Assembly: GCA_018224345.1 (NCBI GenBank)
Contig: JAGTUW010000302.1
Location: 1 to 37,046, forward strand
Origin: Bacteroidota bacterium
Lineage (GTDB): Bacteria > Bacteroidota > Ignavibacteria > SZUA-365
Direction of reading: 5' to 3'
DNA: 37,046 bases
Shown here: in pieces, positions 16,697 to 26,967 of the stretch
Layout of the letters: each line of letters opens with the position of its first letter
How positions within the stretch are numbered: position 1 is the stretch's first letter
The notes under the pieces: generated by a model
Databases searched by the model: none
What the model was told of the DNA's origin: nothing
Seen by the model: the letters and a program-made list of their open reading frames with translations, nothing else
Program-made: the position numbers and the translations under genes

Positions 16697-19600
16697 TTAC
16701 TTCAGCAGCGTCATCTTGCGAGTCTGCGTGAAGTCGCCTGCAACCATCTTCAGAATGTAGTTACCCGAAGGCACCTGCACATCGAGATCGTTGGTAGCAT
16801 TCCAGACAACGTCGTACGAGCCGGCATCGAGCTTATCGTTGACGAGAGTCTTGATCTTGTTGCCGAGGAAGTCATAGACAACCAGGGAAACCGTAGCAGA
16901 CTTCGGCAGCGCGTAGCTGATCGTGGTCGACGGGTTGAACGGATTAGGATAGTTCTGGTTCAATGCGAACTCTGCCGGGGCAGGTCCGTCAATGATACCG
17001 AGGATACCTTCCTTGGTAAGCTTCAGGCGATATCCCGGACGATTCTGGGGATCGTTGTTCGGCGGAGTTGATTCGGTCACATAGAGACCGTCCGTCGCTT
17101 CAACGTACCACACAATGTCCTGAGACTTCGTTGTCGGAATTCCTGAGATCTGGTCAATGATTCCGGAAAGCTGTCCGTGATTACTCGTGAATGTTGCTTC
17201 ACGACCGTTGTCATCGCTATCGAAGACTACGGCACGCGTCAGGCTCACTTCGTCGAGGAAGCGAATCGTGTAGCGTACGTCATCGGAGAAACGTTTCGTC
17301 GGATTATCAAAGCGTGAGATCTGGATATCGGTGTACGGATCCTGCGGACTTGCCTTGACCCAGGTAAACTGCTCCTGATCGAGCGAGCTCATAAGTTTGA
17401 TCTCGGTTTGATCAGCAGGAGTCTGCAGCGCGAACGGATTCGGTGCATGGTCGAGGATTTCGTAAGGACTCGTACGTCCTTGAATCGTGTTGTCAATCGA
17501 GGCGTATGCCTGGACCCACTGCCGTTCCTCATTTTTTGCAACGATGCGACTGAGGCGGGAGGCCAGGAAGTAGTTGGTCGTTCCTTGAATGAACACCTCT
17601 CCAGAGAAGATATCGGAGAGACCGGTCTGATTCTGATCGTATTCACCGGGGAAGCGAGCCGTGAAGCGTGTGCGGATCGTCACGTCGGAAACGACGTTCA
17701 GATAACGGTCACGCGGCGACACCACGATTTCGTAACGACGGAGGAGATAAACTTCGTCGGGATTACCGGTTGCACTGGTAAGATCGACGAGGTAGTTGGT
17801 GATTTCATCAGTACCGAAGTTCATCGACGCGGAGGTCTGCTGGAGATTCGCCACAGTCGGTGTCACTACGATGGTCACACCATTTTCAGCCTTGGTATGG
17901 ACGAGGCACACAATTGCGATACCGTCCTTGAAGGCAGAAGCAGGGATGGACCATTCGTCCGGTCCGATAGAAGTAAGAACGGTGCCATCCTGCGTGATGA
18001 GGGCCCAGGTGTAACCGTCCGGATCCGCGTTCCAGCTGGCCTGACTCGTATCCGTATTCGCGGTCGAACCATTGAGCGTCAACGTGGTGGCCGGGCTGTT
18101 CTTGTCGGGGCTGTCCCAGTCACGAATGATGTTACCGTTTTCATCGCGAGCAGTCAGAGTGAAGCAAACCTCTTCGCCAACGAGGGCGTCGATGTCCGGA
18201 TCACCAGCCATCGGGGAAATCTCAACGCCGCCACCCTTGAGCTTGGTAAGCGCAAGACGGAACGGACCGCTGACAATCCAATGCGGCTGACAGCTCGTCG
18301 GGCTCCAACGACTTGTATCTCCATTGAGAGCATCCGCAGGATCGGCGTAGACACCCGGAATGAACGGGAATTCTACTTCTTCCATCGGAAGATCATCATT
18401 GAAGTTAAAGTCCTTGGTATAGACGTACCATTCAATTTTCACCGAATCCGCACTCGTGCTCGCAGGATCGGAGGAGAAACCACCGAAGAGAAGATCGAGA
18501 TCGGAAGTCGGCACCTGAATACCTGTGGACGGACCGGCATCGACAACGATAACGGAACCAACGGCGGCGCCCTTGTCAGCCGGGAAGGTCGAAACGACTA
18601 CACCGACCCACATGTAGCTGAGGGTATCGATGGAGCGATTCGGATCCAGTTCCCAGGTGCGGGTTGCAGGATTGTAGATCATGAATGGACCGGGGGCAAC
18701 ACCACCGGCAAGAAGTTCACCCTTGCGGTTGTTGATGTCCTCCGCAGCGCTCCACAGCACGTCGAGAGGAGTGGTACCATCAACGAATTCCGTTCCACCA
18801 TCCGGCGGCTGCACGGCCGTCGGCGGGGTGTCCGGAAGACGATTCATGGAGATTACCAGCGGCTCTGTCGGCAGCGGGTTGTTGCGTACGGTCACACCGG
18901 CCGTATCGGAGTAGGACGAAAGACCGTCAATCTTGCTGAACGCTTTGACGAACCACTTCACAACCATTACCAACGAATCGGCATTGGGCTGCGGTAGCAT
19001 GTTCGGGCGGAACAACAATTCGCGGACCTGGTCACCGCTCAGGGTGAGAGACGGGGACTTTCCATCATTGTCCGCAAGTATACTCACGGTCAGAGGATGC
19101 TTCGTTCCATCGGCACCGACACTGTCGATGATTGCAAACCACTCATAACGAATGGTGTCGTTCGGGTTGTTGTAGGTCGGGTCGGAATACTGTGCAGGCT
19201 GCCATTGCAGACGCAGGAAGTCTTCCGTGATTCCATCATACGGCACACCAGCGGTATCGACACAGTTACCGGTATGATCCATGCGGAACAATGAAGTGTT
19301 CTGCCGGACCGGCGTGCTGAGCGTGAACGCGTTGGGAGCGATAGGCATCTTGACGGCAAGCGGACGAATAGCGATTGCATTCGCCGGGAGAATACCGTCG
19401 CGCAGGGCGTCACCTGCACGCTCACCAACAGCGTCACCGAGGCGTCTGTCATCGGGCTTGATACCGAGGTAGTCGTTACGGTTACCTGCTCCGACGAGCG
19501 ACAGGTTGTAGAGAATCAGCGAATCCTGACGGAGCTGATTGTTCTGCGGGAAGCCAACAGGACGTGCCTGGAAGTAGCGTCCGCCACCTGCGATTTCGAG

Positions 19601-22600
19601 GTTGCCGGAAGCACCCATGGCATTGACATTGGTGAATTCCCATGTCGTGTGACGCGTGCCCAGGTTGACATACATCGAATCACGCGAGTTTTGGTTTCCA
19701 TACCTGTCATACGGAGTGACGGCATAGGTGTACCACTGATCGCGGAAGATGGTGTCGGGACGCGCGTACGGCGTGCCTGCATTGTTCGGAATATTATCCG
19801 CAGTCGCGCCATGTTGGATCTGGCCGTAGACACGTGAGAATATTTCGAAACGGTTCGGGGGCGTTCCAAACGGATCGGGGTAGTACATCGGGCTGACGCG
19901 AGGCAGCGTATCGATGTCGGCCTGCACCGGAAGGATACCCAGCGGCAGCGACGAGCGGTCAAATACGTTGGCCGTGATGTCGTAGCTGCTCGGGAAGATG
20001 GATGTAAAGGCGATACGGTACGGCACCACCACGAACGTGTGACGCACGCGGTTGAAGCGGGCTGGACCGAAGAACTGACGGTTCGCCGCAGCGAGGAGAC
20101 CGTGCGTTGCGCGGTTGACACGCTGTATCGGGAGCTCCGTGATGCGGGTGTTCGTCATGTTCGGACCCTGGATGTCCGCCACATTGATGTCGAAATACGT
20201 ATCGTCAAGATGGAACAACGTATTGGGAAACGGGCTGTAGAGATCGAGGCGGTTGGCGCGGCGCACGATCGTCGCTTTTGCCTGATCATAACTTACCGTG
20301 TCATCCACAACGTTGCCTGTCATGTCAAGCAGATCCGGTGCGACAACGCGCATGTCGATTACCTGCTCGGTGGTCGAGTCGATTACACGAATGAACGCAC
20401 CAGGTGCGAAGGTAAGGTTGGCCTGTCCACCGGGACCTACCTCGCGGTTGAATACGTTACCGAGCAACGCAACACGACGGTTCATATCACCGAATGCCGC
20501 ACCTGTCGCATCACGGCCACCGGCGATAAGGTTGGCGCCGACGGGGATCTGCGGATTGGTACGGAATGATGTGACCGGCGGAAGTCCGCGATGCGGAAGA
20601 CCGGCACGGAAGAAGTCACTCGACTGCCAGCGATAGACACCCAGACGGGTGATACGATCGCCTTCGCCCGTCAACGAATAGAAGCCGGGGTTGCCATGGT
20701 CACTACGTGTTCCCATGAATTCGGCACGCGTCGCGGCCGCCTTCAAAGCGGAGGCAGTACCATTATAGGTGTAGATCGTATCTGCGTACAGACGACCGTA
20801 TTCGCGGGTCTGGCCTGCAATGCTATACGGATTTCCACCTGTCGGGGGATCGTTCTCCCAGATCGGGGTGATACGGAAGAGAACGGGACGGCGATCATTC
20901 TTCGCAGGTTGCTGCTGATCCCAGTTCTGACCAACACCACTGGTACCGATGCCATCACCACCACCGGCGATTGTTACGTCGAAGATGGTTCCATCACGAC
21001 GGGCACCCGACGGGACGGTGTAGATACCGGCATCATTGTTGAGATCGTTATAACGATCATTCGGGCTTGTCCGCGAATCAAGATTGTTATACGCATCGAG
21101 CTTCACGTACTGCGGAAGGTTCGAATGCGGATCACGATCAAAGTCATCGTTGACACTGCCGTCGGGCAGGAACAGCGCGTCGCCGTCCTTATCGAGAGGC
21201 ACGTTGTCTTCGTTGACCACTTCGTACTTGCCGACAGGCTTCGGACTGACGTTGCGCTTGTAGACCTGCGACAACAGGATGTTATCGATACCCTGGTCGG
21301 TGAGTCCGTGCAAGTCAGGATCCGCGCCCGGAGGCAGACTGATGTTGAAGATCAGCGGAATCGCTACTGCGCGCCGCTCGGGCGGACCATCGAGTTGGAG
21401 CTGGCCGACAGGTCCACGACCCGGTCCCAACGCCTGGTATTCCTGGCCGGAACGGAGGACGTCAAAACGAGTCGGAGTCTTCACGAGTGAAATAACCTTT
21501 ACGGTGTCACGGTGAATGTTTGTCGGACCCTGTCCCGGAAGAACCGCTGTGGCAGTGGCTTCGATCAGGACTTCAGCGTTTGAAAGCTTCGGAGTCGGAT
21601 ACTCGAGTGCGACAAAGAATGCGGTCTGGTTGATATGCACACCGGCGACCAGGTTACCGACCTTGGTGTGACGATACCGTGCCTTACGCATCGGACCGTA
21701 CTCATCACGTGTCATGAGACCGGAAGGAAGGGTCGAGCCGTTTGCCAATGAGCGGAAACGGACACGCGCCGTGTCTTCAGCCTCGGAGAAGTTGTCGACA
21801 AGGTTACCGAAACGATCGTATTCGCGCGCAAGCAGCGTCACGATACGGCCGGCAGTCACCGAGTTGACATCACTGACATCGTTGTTCGACAGATTCAGCG
21901 AATCAATGATGTAGGGACGAATGTTTGTATTGGCAACCGTATTGTAATGCGTTGCGCGGTCTTCCTGCGCCAGCGGATTCGCCGAATACGCATGGAAGGC
22001 AGGAGCATAGTTCCTGATCTGACCGACGCTCGCACCGGCGTCGATGTAAATCGACGGATGCTCGAGAACCTGCATTTTGATCAGATCCACAGGCAGGGGA
22101 ATCGGAGATGTAGCAGCGGCTGCGTAGGGGAAAATCTCCACGCGAACCGAGGTATCCGATTTCTGGAAGATCGGGATAAGAACACGGGGTGCGAAGCCAC
22201 GCTGGCTCTCGCCGACCGACGTACCTTCACCGAGATTGCGTCCCTTGTCGGTAAGATCGAAGGCAAGTGTATCGGGCGTCATGGCGATACGGACTGTCTG
22301 CCAGCCAACACGACCGGAGACGAAGTACACCGATACCCAACCCGCCTGTGCGGTATCACCGATTGTGGTACGCTTCAGGGTGTCATCTGAAACGAAAGCC
22401 TGTCCTAAGTCGCCAAAGCCACCACGCTGGGTTACACCCTGGAGCTGAGTTTTGGGAGGTGTGACAGGCACGGTTTCGCTCTCGATATGGAATTTGACGA
22501 GACGACCACCAACCGGGTTCTGGAAGCGGTCAAGAAGACGCGCTACGACACGAACCTGTTTGTTGTGCTCGGAAACGACAACTGTATCCATCGGAATCGG

Positions 22601-25600
22601 GGCAGTAGCATCGTAGTCGAGGCTGATCGCACTTGCCTGGAAGCTACCGATACCCTGATCGGAATATCCCATCGGCTCGAATACCGTCGGGAAATCAGGA
22701 GCGGTCGTCGGAGCGGCGCCGGCACCTGTACCCATGGTCGAGCGGAAGAAATAACCCTTGTAGAATTCCTGGGACTCGGCATTGTTTTGCGGAGTACCTG
22801 TCGGGAACAGAGCGGCGGTGCGGTCAACGACCGAACCCGGTCCCCATGAACCAAGTGGCACCTGCGCACCGGCAGGCTTTCCACCGGACTTGAAGACTTC
22901 CACTGTGCGGGCTACGTCAGGGATAATACTGACTTCACCAATGGCGGACTGAATCGAGAAATCACCGACGCCGGGAATCGTGGAAACCTGGAGATGTGCG
23001 CGTACACGCACAATATCGGTACCGGCAAGACTCAGCTTGGTGACATTCTGCGGGGCAAGCATGAACCAACGCACCGCATTGTACTCGATATAGGTCGGGA
23101 CATCACCGAGGATACCGGGCAATGTGCTGCCGACCGGAACATTGACGAGTTCCGCTTCGAGCAACCGACTGTTGGGATCCTGCGGATCTTCACGAACCGG
23201 ATCGGGATTATTGATGCCACCTGCACCACCCAATGCCACGTTCGCGGACACCGAAGCGTAGAAACGCTTGGAGCCGGAAGGTGTCGGCAAATAGAGGTGG
23301 TTGTCAGGCAATTCAATAAACACCCTGTTCGTGTTCGGGTAGAAGTACGGGGCGATATCCATCGGATTACCGAAGAGATCGGTGAGGCGCACGTACAACT
23401 TCTCATAGACCGGAGTGCGATAGTTGCCGGGAGTACCGACGACCAGCGCCTCGTCGCGGCCAATGACCAGTTCAATGCGCGGCTGGCGTCCCTGGAAGAA
23501 GGTCCAGTTCGAACCATCCCATACCACATCCGTTGAATCCATGGCAGTGGTCTGTCCCACGGTTCTTCCGAAGCCGGCATTGTAACCTGTGCCAGGACCG
23601 AACCAGATACCGAAGGTATTGTTCGGTGAACCGTCGGGGATGAAGTTCGAATGTGAGAAGCCCGCACCCGGATTCAGGTCAAGCTTGTTGGGATCGCTCA
23701 CATCGTTTCCGCGATCGTTGAACGCATAGGACGAACGCACACGAACGCGATACGGACCGACGTTGTTGCTACCGGAGGCAGCGCGGAATACGCGGTTGTT
23801 GCGACCTATGTTGGACGTCCCGACAAACACGCGACCGGAGTCGATGTTCCCGCCGGTAACGACGATCGGGGAGATCGGGTTGATCAGCGAGTCGAACACA
23901 CCATTGAGACGGTAGGGGAGGCCATTGGCCAGTCTACCGAAGGGCGAGAGTTCGAACTTGAAGCGCTCGTTGTCATCAACCGTATTGCCGAAACCATCTG
24001 CGACGACAATGTCCATGCGCAGGAAGTTGTTATCGGCGGTACCCTTCCACTGATCGGTCGGCATGATGTCGATGGCGCGCGGAATATTCGGGCGCACGAC
24101 AATCTTGCTACCGGTATGCGGCAGGGAGTTGATACCGTTCGGGTCGACCGGGAAGCGGTAACCGTCAGGATTAACGTCATCGGCGTCGAAAGTCCATTCC
24201 GCCTGCGGCGGCGTCGGACTGTTCGTACGACCCCGGTTCCAGCCGGCCGGAGGATTGCCCACATTCGGGAAGTAGGCCTGCTCATCGAGATAGGCTTCTT
24301 CCCTGCGCAGGCTGTTTACGTCGAGACCGATATACCCTGTGCGCGGGAAACCACCGGAAGTATCACCCACAGCAGTGATAGTGCGGCTGATATTCGCGGG
24401 ATCGTTGTACTGAATGTCCGCAAACGCATAAATGCGCACGGAATCCTCGACAGCACCCGGGTTCGCGCCGACATCGGCATGGGTGTAGGCGAGACGACGA
24501 TACACGATCTGACCGAACTGACGCAACGTATCATCAGCGGCGCTGACGCCCTTGAGATAGAGGGTGCGATCTTCCGGCACGATATTCTGAATCGTGTAGG
24601 CGAGGGCCTTCAATTGAGGCTTGGTCTTGCGGTCCCACGTACGGTTCGCGTACGCATCGAGGAAGCGCAGCGTATCGACGGCGGACGAGACAAGACCCGG
24701 CTGATAAGGATCGGCCGACACGTTGCTCTCCAGCGCGCGATACGGCGGGATGAGACCGTTGACGGGATTCGGGTTGACACCGACATACCAGCCGGCTTCG
24801 GTGAAGCCTGCAGGCGCGAGTGCCTGGTAGAGATTGGTCAGACGAAGCGGATTGCGCTCGGGCGGCAAACCGTCAATCATCATACCTACATCGGGGTTCA
24901 GCACGGTAGTCGAACCGAGGGTACGAGTGGCGCCCGGACGGAACGACTGATGCGACACATTCGTCGGATCGTAGGGCAAACCATCGTCACCAAGGAAGTA
25001 ACGACCACGTGAGTAATCACCAAAGGAACCAATGTATTCACCAGCATCGATTGCCTGCGCGGAGTCATTGGCCCACACGAGAATGCGGGTGGTGCCCGGA
25101 AGCAGTCGAACAATTGCGAGGTCAGTACCACCAGAGAACTGTCCACTCGGAATGACAGTGCCGTAGGCAAGCGGGTTACCGCTGCTGCCGTCAAGCAGAT
25201 ACGCGCGAAGCGTGTCCTTGGTCGTGTCCGGGGGAGCGGCCAGACCAGTCAGGTTATTGATGTTGGGCTTGAAGAAGATATTCTTCATTTGAATGACGTC
25301 CGCACCGGCCGTCGGGTTTTCCACCCGGAACGACAGGATCTGGCGGAGCGCACTCGGATCGCTGTTGAAAGGACTTGACGATGCAATATCTCCAACTTGG
25401 CGGTATACCGGTCGAATACCCAGATCACGGATCGTGGGACCGGAAACCGCTCCATCGGTCTGCGGAGGCGCAAGGGTGTTTGTGATAACACCATTGTATG
25501 CCTCACGAGCCAGCGTCATCTGAGGTATCGGATTCGGATTCTGGCTCGGCGACGCGATGCGCACGCGAATATAGTCGAACATGCTCTGAGAGATCATGTT

Positions 25601-25852
25601 GTTGACTATCTTGAAGCGATTCTGGACAAACATCACAGCGACCGAATCGTTGTGATTGAAATTGCCCACACCGCCACCGCTATCGGCAAACGTCAACGTA
25701 TCCGCAACAAATGTCACGGAATCTGCTGTCTGCTCGATGGTGCGCACGATGTTGAAGAAGTCGCCCGTCACTGTACGAATCTGCGCGTTCGCACTGGTTC
25801 CGAAGAGCAGCACGAGAGCACAGACAGACAGAAAAGTTAGGGTTTTCTTCAT
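16697..25852 (-). CDS. Giant T9SS-exported surface protein with Ig-like repeats
   Basis: A 3051-residue protein with a signal peptide (1-23, SANAQ) and a C-terminal T9SS type A sorting domain (~2965-3051: NQNYPNPFNPSTTISY, then VYDFLGNKIKTLV, VPSGNYILKM, basic end). At least seven segments carry an Ig-like core of the form DxFGNxV followed by a strand: near residues 619, 826, 1111, 1348, 2051, 2572 and 2717, as in bacterial Big/filamin-like domains. Three fibronectin-like modules appear near 2174, 2344 and 2807. I saw only four cysteines in the mature chain, all after residue ~2190. No enzyme motif is visible. I infer a long adhesive, filamentous or S-layer-like surface protein. AGGAG precedes the ATG; codon use is strongly biased, which suggests high expression. 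Confidence 0.9.
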   Translation of the reverse strand: MKKTLTFLSVCALVLLFGTSANAQIRTVTGDFFNIVRTIEQTADSVTFVADTLTFADSGGGVGNFNHNDSVAVMFVQNRFKIVNNMISQSMFDYIRVRIASPSQNPNPIPQMTLAREAYNGVITNTLAPPQTDGAVSGPTIRDLGIRPVYRQVGDIASSSPFNSDPSALRQILSFRVENPTAGADVIQMKNIFFKPNINNLTGLAAPPDTTKDTLRAYLLDGSSGNPLAYGTVIPSGQFSGGTDLAIVRLLPGTTRILVWANDSAQAIDAGEYIGSFGDYSRGRYFLGDDGLPYDPTNVSHQSFRPGATRTLGSTTVLNPDVGMMIDGLPPERNPLRLTNLYQALAPAGFTEAGWYVGVNPNPVNGLIPPYRALESNVSADPYQPGLVSSAVDTLRFLDAYANRTWDRKTKPQLKALAYTIQNIVPEDRTLYLKGVSAADDTLRQFGQIVYRRLAYTHADVGANPGAVEDSVRIYAFADIQYNDPANISRTITAVGDTSGGFPRTGYIGLDVNSLRREEAYLDEQAYFPNVGNPPAGWNRGRTNSPTPPQAEWTFDADDVNPDGYRFPVDPNGINSLPHTGSKIVVRPNIPRAIDIMPTDQWKGTADNNFLRMDIVVADGFGNTVDDNERFKFELSPFGRLANGLPYRLNGVFDSLINPISPIVVTGGNIDSGRVFVGTSNIGRNNRVFRAASGSNNVGPYRVRVRSSYAFNDRGNDVSDPNKLDLNPGAGFSHSNFIPDGSPNNTFGIWFGPGTGYNAGFGRTVGQTTAMDSTDVVWDGSNWTFFQGRQPRIELVIGRDEALVVGTPGNYRTPVYEKLYVRLTDLFGNPMDIAPYFYPNTNRVFIELPDNHLYLPTPSGSKRFYASVSANVALGGAGGINNPDPVREDPQDPNSRLLEAELVNVPVGSTLPGILGDVPTYIEYNAVRWFMLAPQNVTKLSLAGTDIVRVRAHLQVSTIPGVGDFSIQSAIGEVSIIPDVARTVEVFKSGGKPAGAQVPLGSWGPGSVVDRTAALFPTGTPQNNAESQEFYKGYFFRSTMGTGAGAAPTTAPDFPTVFEPMGYSDQGIGSFQASAISLDYDATAPIPMDTVVVSEHNKQVRVVARLLDRFQNPVGGRLVKFHIESETVPVTPPKTQLQGVTQRGGFGDLGQAFVSDDTLKRTTIGDTAQAGWVSVYFVSGRVGWQTVRIAMTPDTLAFDLTDKGRNLGEGTSVGESQRGFAPRVLIPIFQKSDTSVRVEIFPYAAAATSPIPLPVDLIKMQVLEHPSIYIDAGASVGQIRNYAPAFHAYSANPLAQEDRATHYNTVANTNIRPYIIDSLNLSNNDVSDVNSVTAGRIVTLLAREYDRFGNLVDNFSEAEDTARVRFRSLANGSTLPSGLMTRDEYGPMRKARYRHTKVGNLVAGVHINQTAFFVALEYPTPKLSNAEVLIEATATAVLPGQGPTNIHRDTVKVISLVKTPTRFDVLRSGQEYQALGPGRGPVGQLQLDGPPERRAVAIPLIFNISLPPGADPDLHGLTDQGIDNILLSQVYKRNVSPKPVGKYEVVNEDNVPLDKDGDALFLPDGSVNDDFDRDPHSNLPQYVKLDAYNNLDSRTSPNDRYNDLNNDAGIYTVPSGARRDGTIFDVTIAGGGDGIGTSGVGQNWDQQQPAKNDRRPVLFRITPIWENDPPTGGNPYSIAGQTREYGRLYADTIYTYNGTASALKAAATRAEFMGTRSDHGNPGFYSLTGEGDRITRLGVYRWQSSDFFRAGLPHRGLPPVTSFRTNPQIPVGANLIAGGRDATGAAFGDMNRRVALLGNVFNREVGPGGQANLTFAPGAFIRVIDSTTEQVIDMRVVAPDLLDMTGNVVDDTVSYDQAKATIVRRANRLDLYSPFPNTLFHLDDTYFDINVADIQGPNMTNTRITELPIQRVNRATHGLLAAANRQFFGPARFNRVRHTFVVVPYRIAFTSIFPSSYDITANVFDRSSLPLGILPVQADIDTLPRVSPMYYPDPFGTPPNRFEIFSRVYGQIQHGATADNIPNNAGTPYARPDTIFRDQWYTYAVTPYDRYGNQNSRDSMYVNLGTRHTTWEFTNVNAMGASGNLEIAGGGRYFQARPVGFPQNNQLRQDSLILYNLSLVGAGNRNDYLGIKPDDRRLGDAVGERAGDALRDGILPANAIAIRPLAVKMPIAPNAFTLSTPVRQNTSLFRMDHTGNCVDTAGVPYDGITEDFLRLQWQPAQYSDPTYNNPNDTIRYEWFAIIDSVGADGTKHPLTVSILADNDGKSPSLTLSGDQVRELLFRPNMLPQPNADSLVMVVKWFVKAFSKIDGLSSYSDTAGVTVRNNPLPTEPLVISMNRLPDTPPTAVQPPDGGTEFVDGTTPLDVLWSAAEDINNRKGELLAGGVAPGPFMIYNPATRTWELDPNRSIDTLSYMWVGVVVSTFPADKGAAVGSVIVVDAGPSTGIQVPTSDLDLLFGGFSSDPASTSADSVKIEWYVYTKDFNFNDDLPMEEVEFPFIPGVYADPADALNGDTSRWSPTSCQPHWIVSGPFRLALTKLKGGGVEISPMAGDPDIDALVGEEVCFTLTARDENGNIIRDWDSPDKNSPATTLTLNGSTANTDTSQASWNADPDGYTWALITQDGTVLTSIGPDEWSIPASAFKDGIAIVCLVHTKAENGVTIVVTPTVANLQQTSASMNFGTDEITNYLVDLTSATGNPDEVYLLRRYEIVVSPRDRYLNVVSDVTIRTRFTARFPGEYDQNQTGLSDIFSGEVFIQGTTNYFLASRLSRIVAKNEERQWVQAYASIDNTIQGRTSPYEILDHAPNPFALQTPADQTEIKLMSSLDQEQFTWVKASPQDPYTDIQISRFDNPTKRFSDDVRYTIRFLDEVSLTRAVVFDSDDNGREATFTSNHGQLSGIIDQISGIPTTKSQDIVWYVEATDGLYVTESTPPNNDPQNRPGYRLKLTKEGILGIIDGPAPAEFALNQNYPNPFNPSTTISYALPKSATVSLVVYDFLGNKIKTLVNDKLDAGSYDVVWNATNDLDVQVPSGNYILKMVAGDFTQTRKMTLLK

Positions 25853-26324
25853 TCGAAAATTCTCCTAAGTGAATTGAAAATGGGGTCAGGATTGATGGGT
25901 TGAAGCGTAAACCTGGTGGTTTGGTCTGGTGATGATTTGATTCCTTCTTTCCTTGAACCTCCGATATGTATTGAAAAAAATGATAGTGCCTGTTTCGAGG
26001 ACATCGGCGCGTTCGTGCAAAAATACGAAGTCGGTAATATACTCTTATTGCACTCGCCGATCAACACTTGAAACCTCGATTTTTGTTTTTCTCTTCCGCC
26101 ACAACATCAGTTTCCGGATGCTTCGTGGCTTTTCTACTGTCCGCATTTATACAGCAAATTCCCTGCCAAAATATAAGCCCTTGTTATACAAAGACTTAAG
26201 TCCGGGCAGCCAAGCTTCGTCAAATATATGACGCCCGTGTTTCACCTGAATGACGGTTCAATGACGTTGCGACTCTCTGCATTCCTCTTTGACTCAAGCA
26301 ACAGAATTTCTGCCTTCGGCGGGT
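25853..26324. other. 472-base gap upstream of the giant gene
   Basis: It must hold the giant gene's promoter and the 3' end of the lolA transcript. I see a 10-base palindrome GACTTAAGTC (26193-26202), a short CGTCA/TGACG stem (26218-26233) and two further TGACG copies close by, but no T-run terminator. No convincing ORF: the plus-strand ones have no recognisable content. Confidence 0.5.
26018..26025 (-). promoter_or_regulatory. Possible Bacteroidota-type -7 box for the giant gene
   Basis: On the minus strand TATTTTTG matches the TAnnTTTG consensus of Bacteroidota promoters, about 165 bases before the start codon. I found no good -33 element at the right distance, so this is a weak candidate. 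Confidence 0.22.
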
Positions 26325-26957
26325 TTACCTCAAATCAATTATCTCCGCCTGGGCGGGAGCTTCGAATACGAATTGATTATCCGACACCTTCGTGTCGATG
26401 ACGAAACTCTCGATATCATATGTCGTTACGGCACCGTTGATGTCTGTAATTTCCACTCTGCGGATCAGCCAGTCCTTGCTCACCCATATCTTCATCGCCG
26501 TGGCGAAAGAATTATCGTCCTTTGGTGTCAACCGCAATACATACGTATTCACCGGCCCGAGGGCCTCCTCTCCGATCAATGTGGAAAAATAATCCTTCGG
26601 ATAAGAGAGAAGAAGCTGCTCGGGCGACAATGAATGCGTCTCCTCCCGATAATTATCAATGACCATCTGACGATTCTGCGGGTTCCATGACCAGGAAGTG
26701 ACACCATCGGTCACGACGGTACGTTCCTCCGTCTCTATTCTGTATCTGTTTGGCTTTTTGAACAGCAGTGTCCCTTTTATGCTCTGCTCGGCGCGGGAGA
26801 CTTTGAAGCGCACGCTCTGCGTGAATTCAATCCTGGCATCGGTCATGCGTTCATACTGACTCTGTACTTTCTCGATGATCTTTCGCGCCTCTCCCGCCGT
26901 TGCCACCGACAAAGGCAACAATAACAGCGAAACGAAGAGCAATACTGACTTTTTCAT
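26325..26957 (-). CDS. lolA: Outer-membrane lipoprotein carrier protein LolA
   Basis: A 210-residue periplasmic chaperone that ferries lipoproteins from the inner to the outer membrane. A signal peptide (~1-21, VATAG) is followed by the LolA pattern: IIEKVQSQYERMTDARIEFTQ, GTLLFKKPNRYRIE, VTDGVTSWSWNPQNRQMVI (the conserved W and P of the cavity), LSPEQLLL, and a final NQFVFEAPAQAEIIDL. I chose ATG 26957 for its AAGGAG site; the longer frame overlaps ftsK. It begins 10 bases after the ftsK stop; ftsK-lolA adjacency is also known from E. coli and other Gram-negatives. Confidence 0.92.
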   Translation of the reverse strand: MKKSVLLFVSLLLLPLSVATAGEARKIIEKVQSQYERMTDARIEFTQSVRFKVSRAEQSIKGTLLFKKPNRYRIETEERTVVTDGVTSWSWNPQNRQMVIDNYREETHSLSPEQLLLSYPKDYFSTLIGEEALGPVNTYVLRLTPKDDNSFATAMKIWVSKDWLIRRVEITDINGAVTTYDIESFVIDTKVSDNQFVFEAPAQAEIIDLR

Positions 26958-26967
26958 GCGTTCTCCT

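Noticed and set aside
17408..18997. 529-codon plus-strand ORF inside the giant gene
   Set aside because: It lies opposite a well-supported coding frame with signal peptide and sorting domain, and its translation lacks any recognisable domain. It is a codon-bias shadow.
20591..21490. 299-codon plus-strand ORF and the similar one at 24116-25012
   Set aside because: Same explanation: antisense openness of a biased gene. No ribosome-binding site and no recognised protein.
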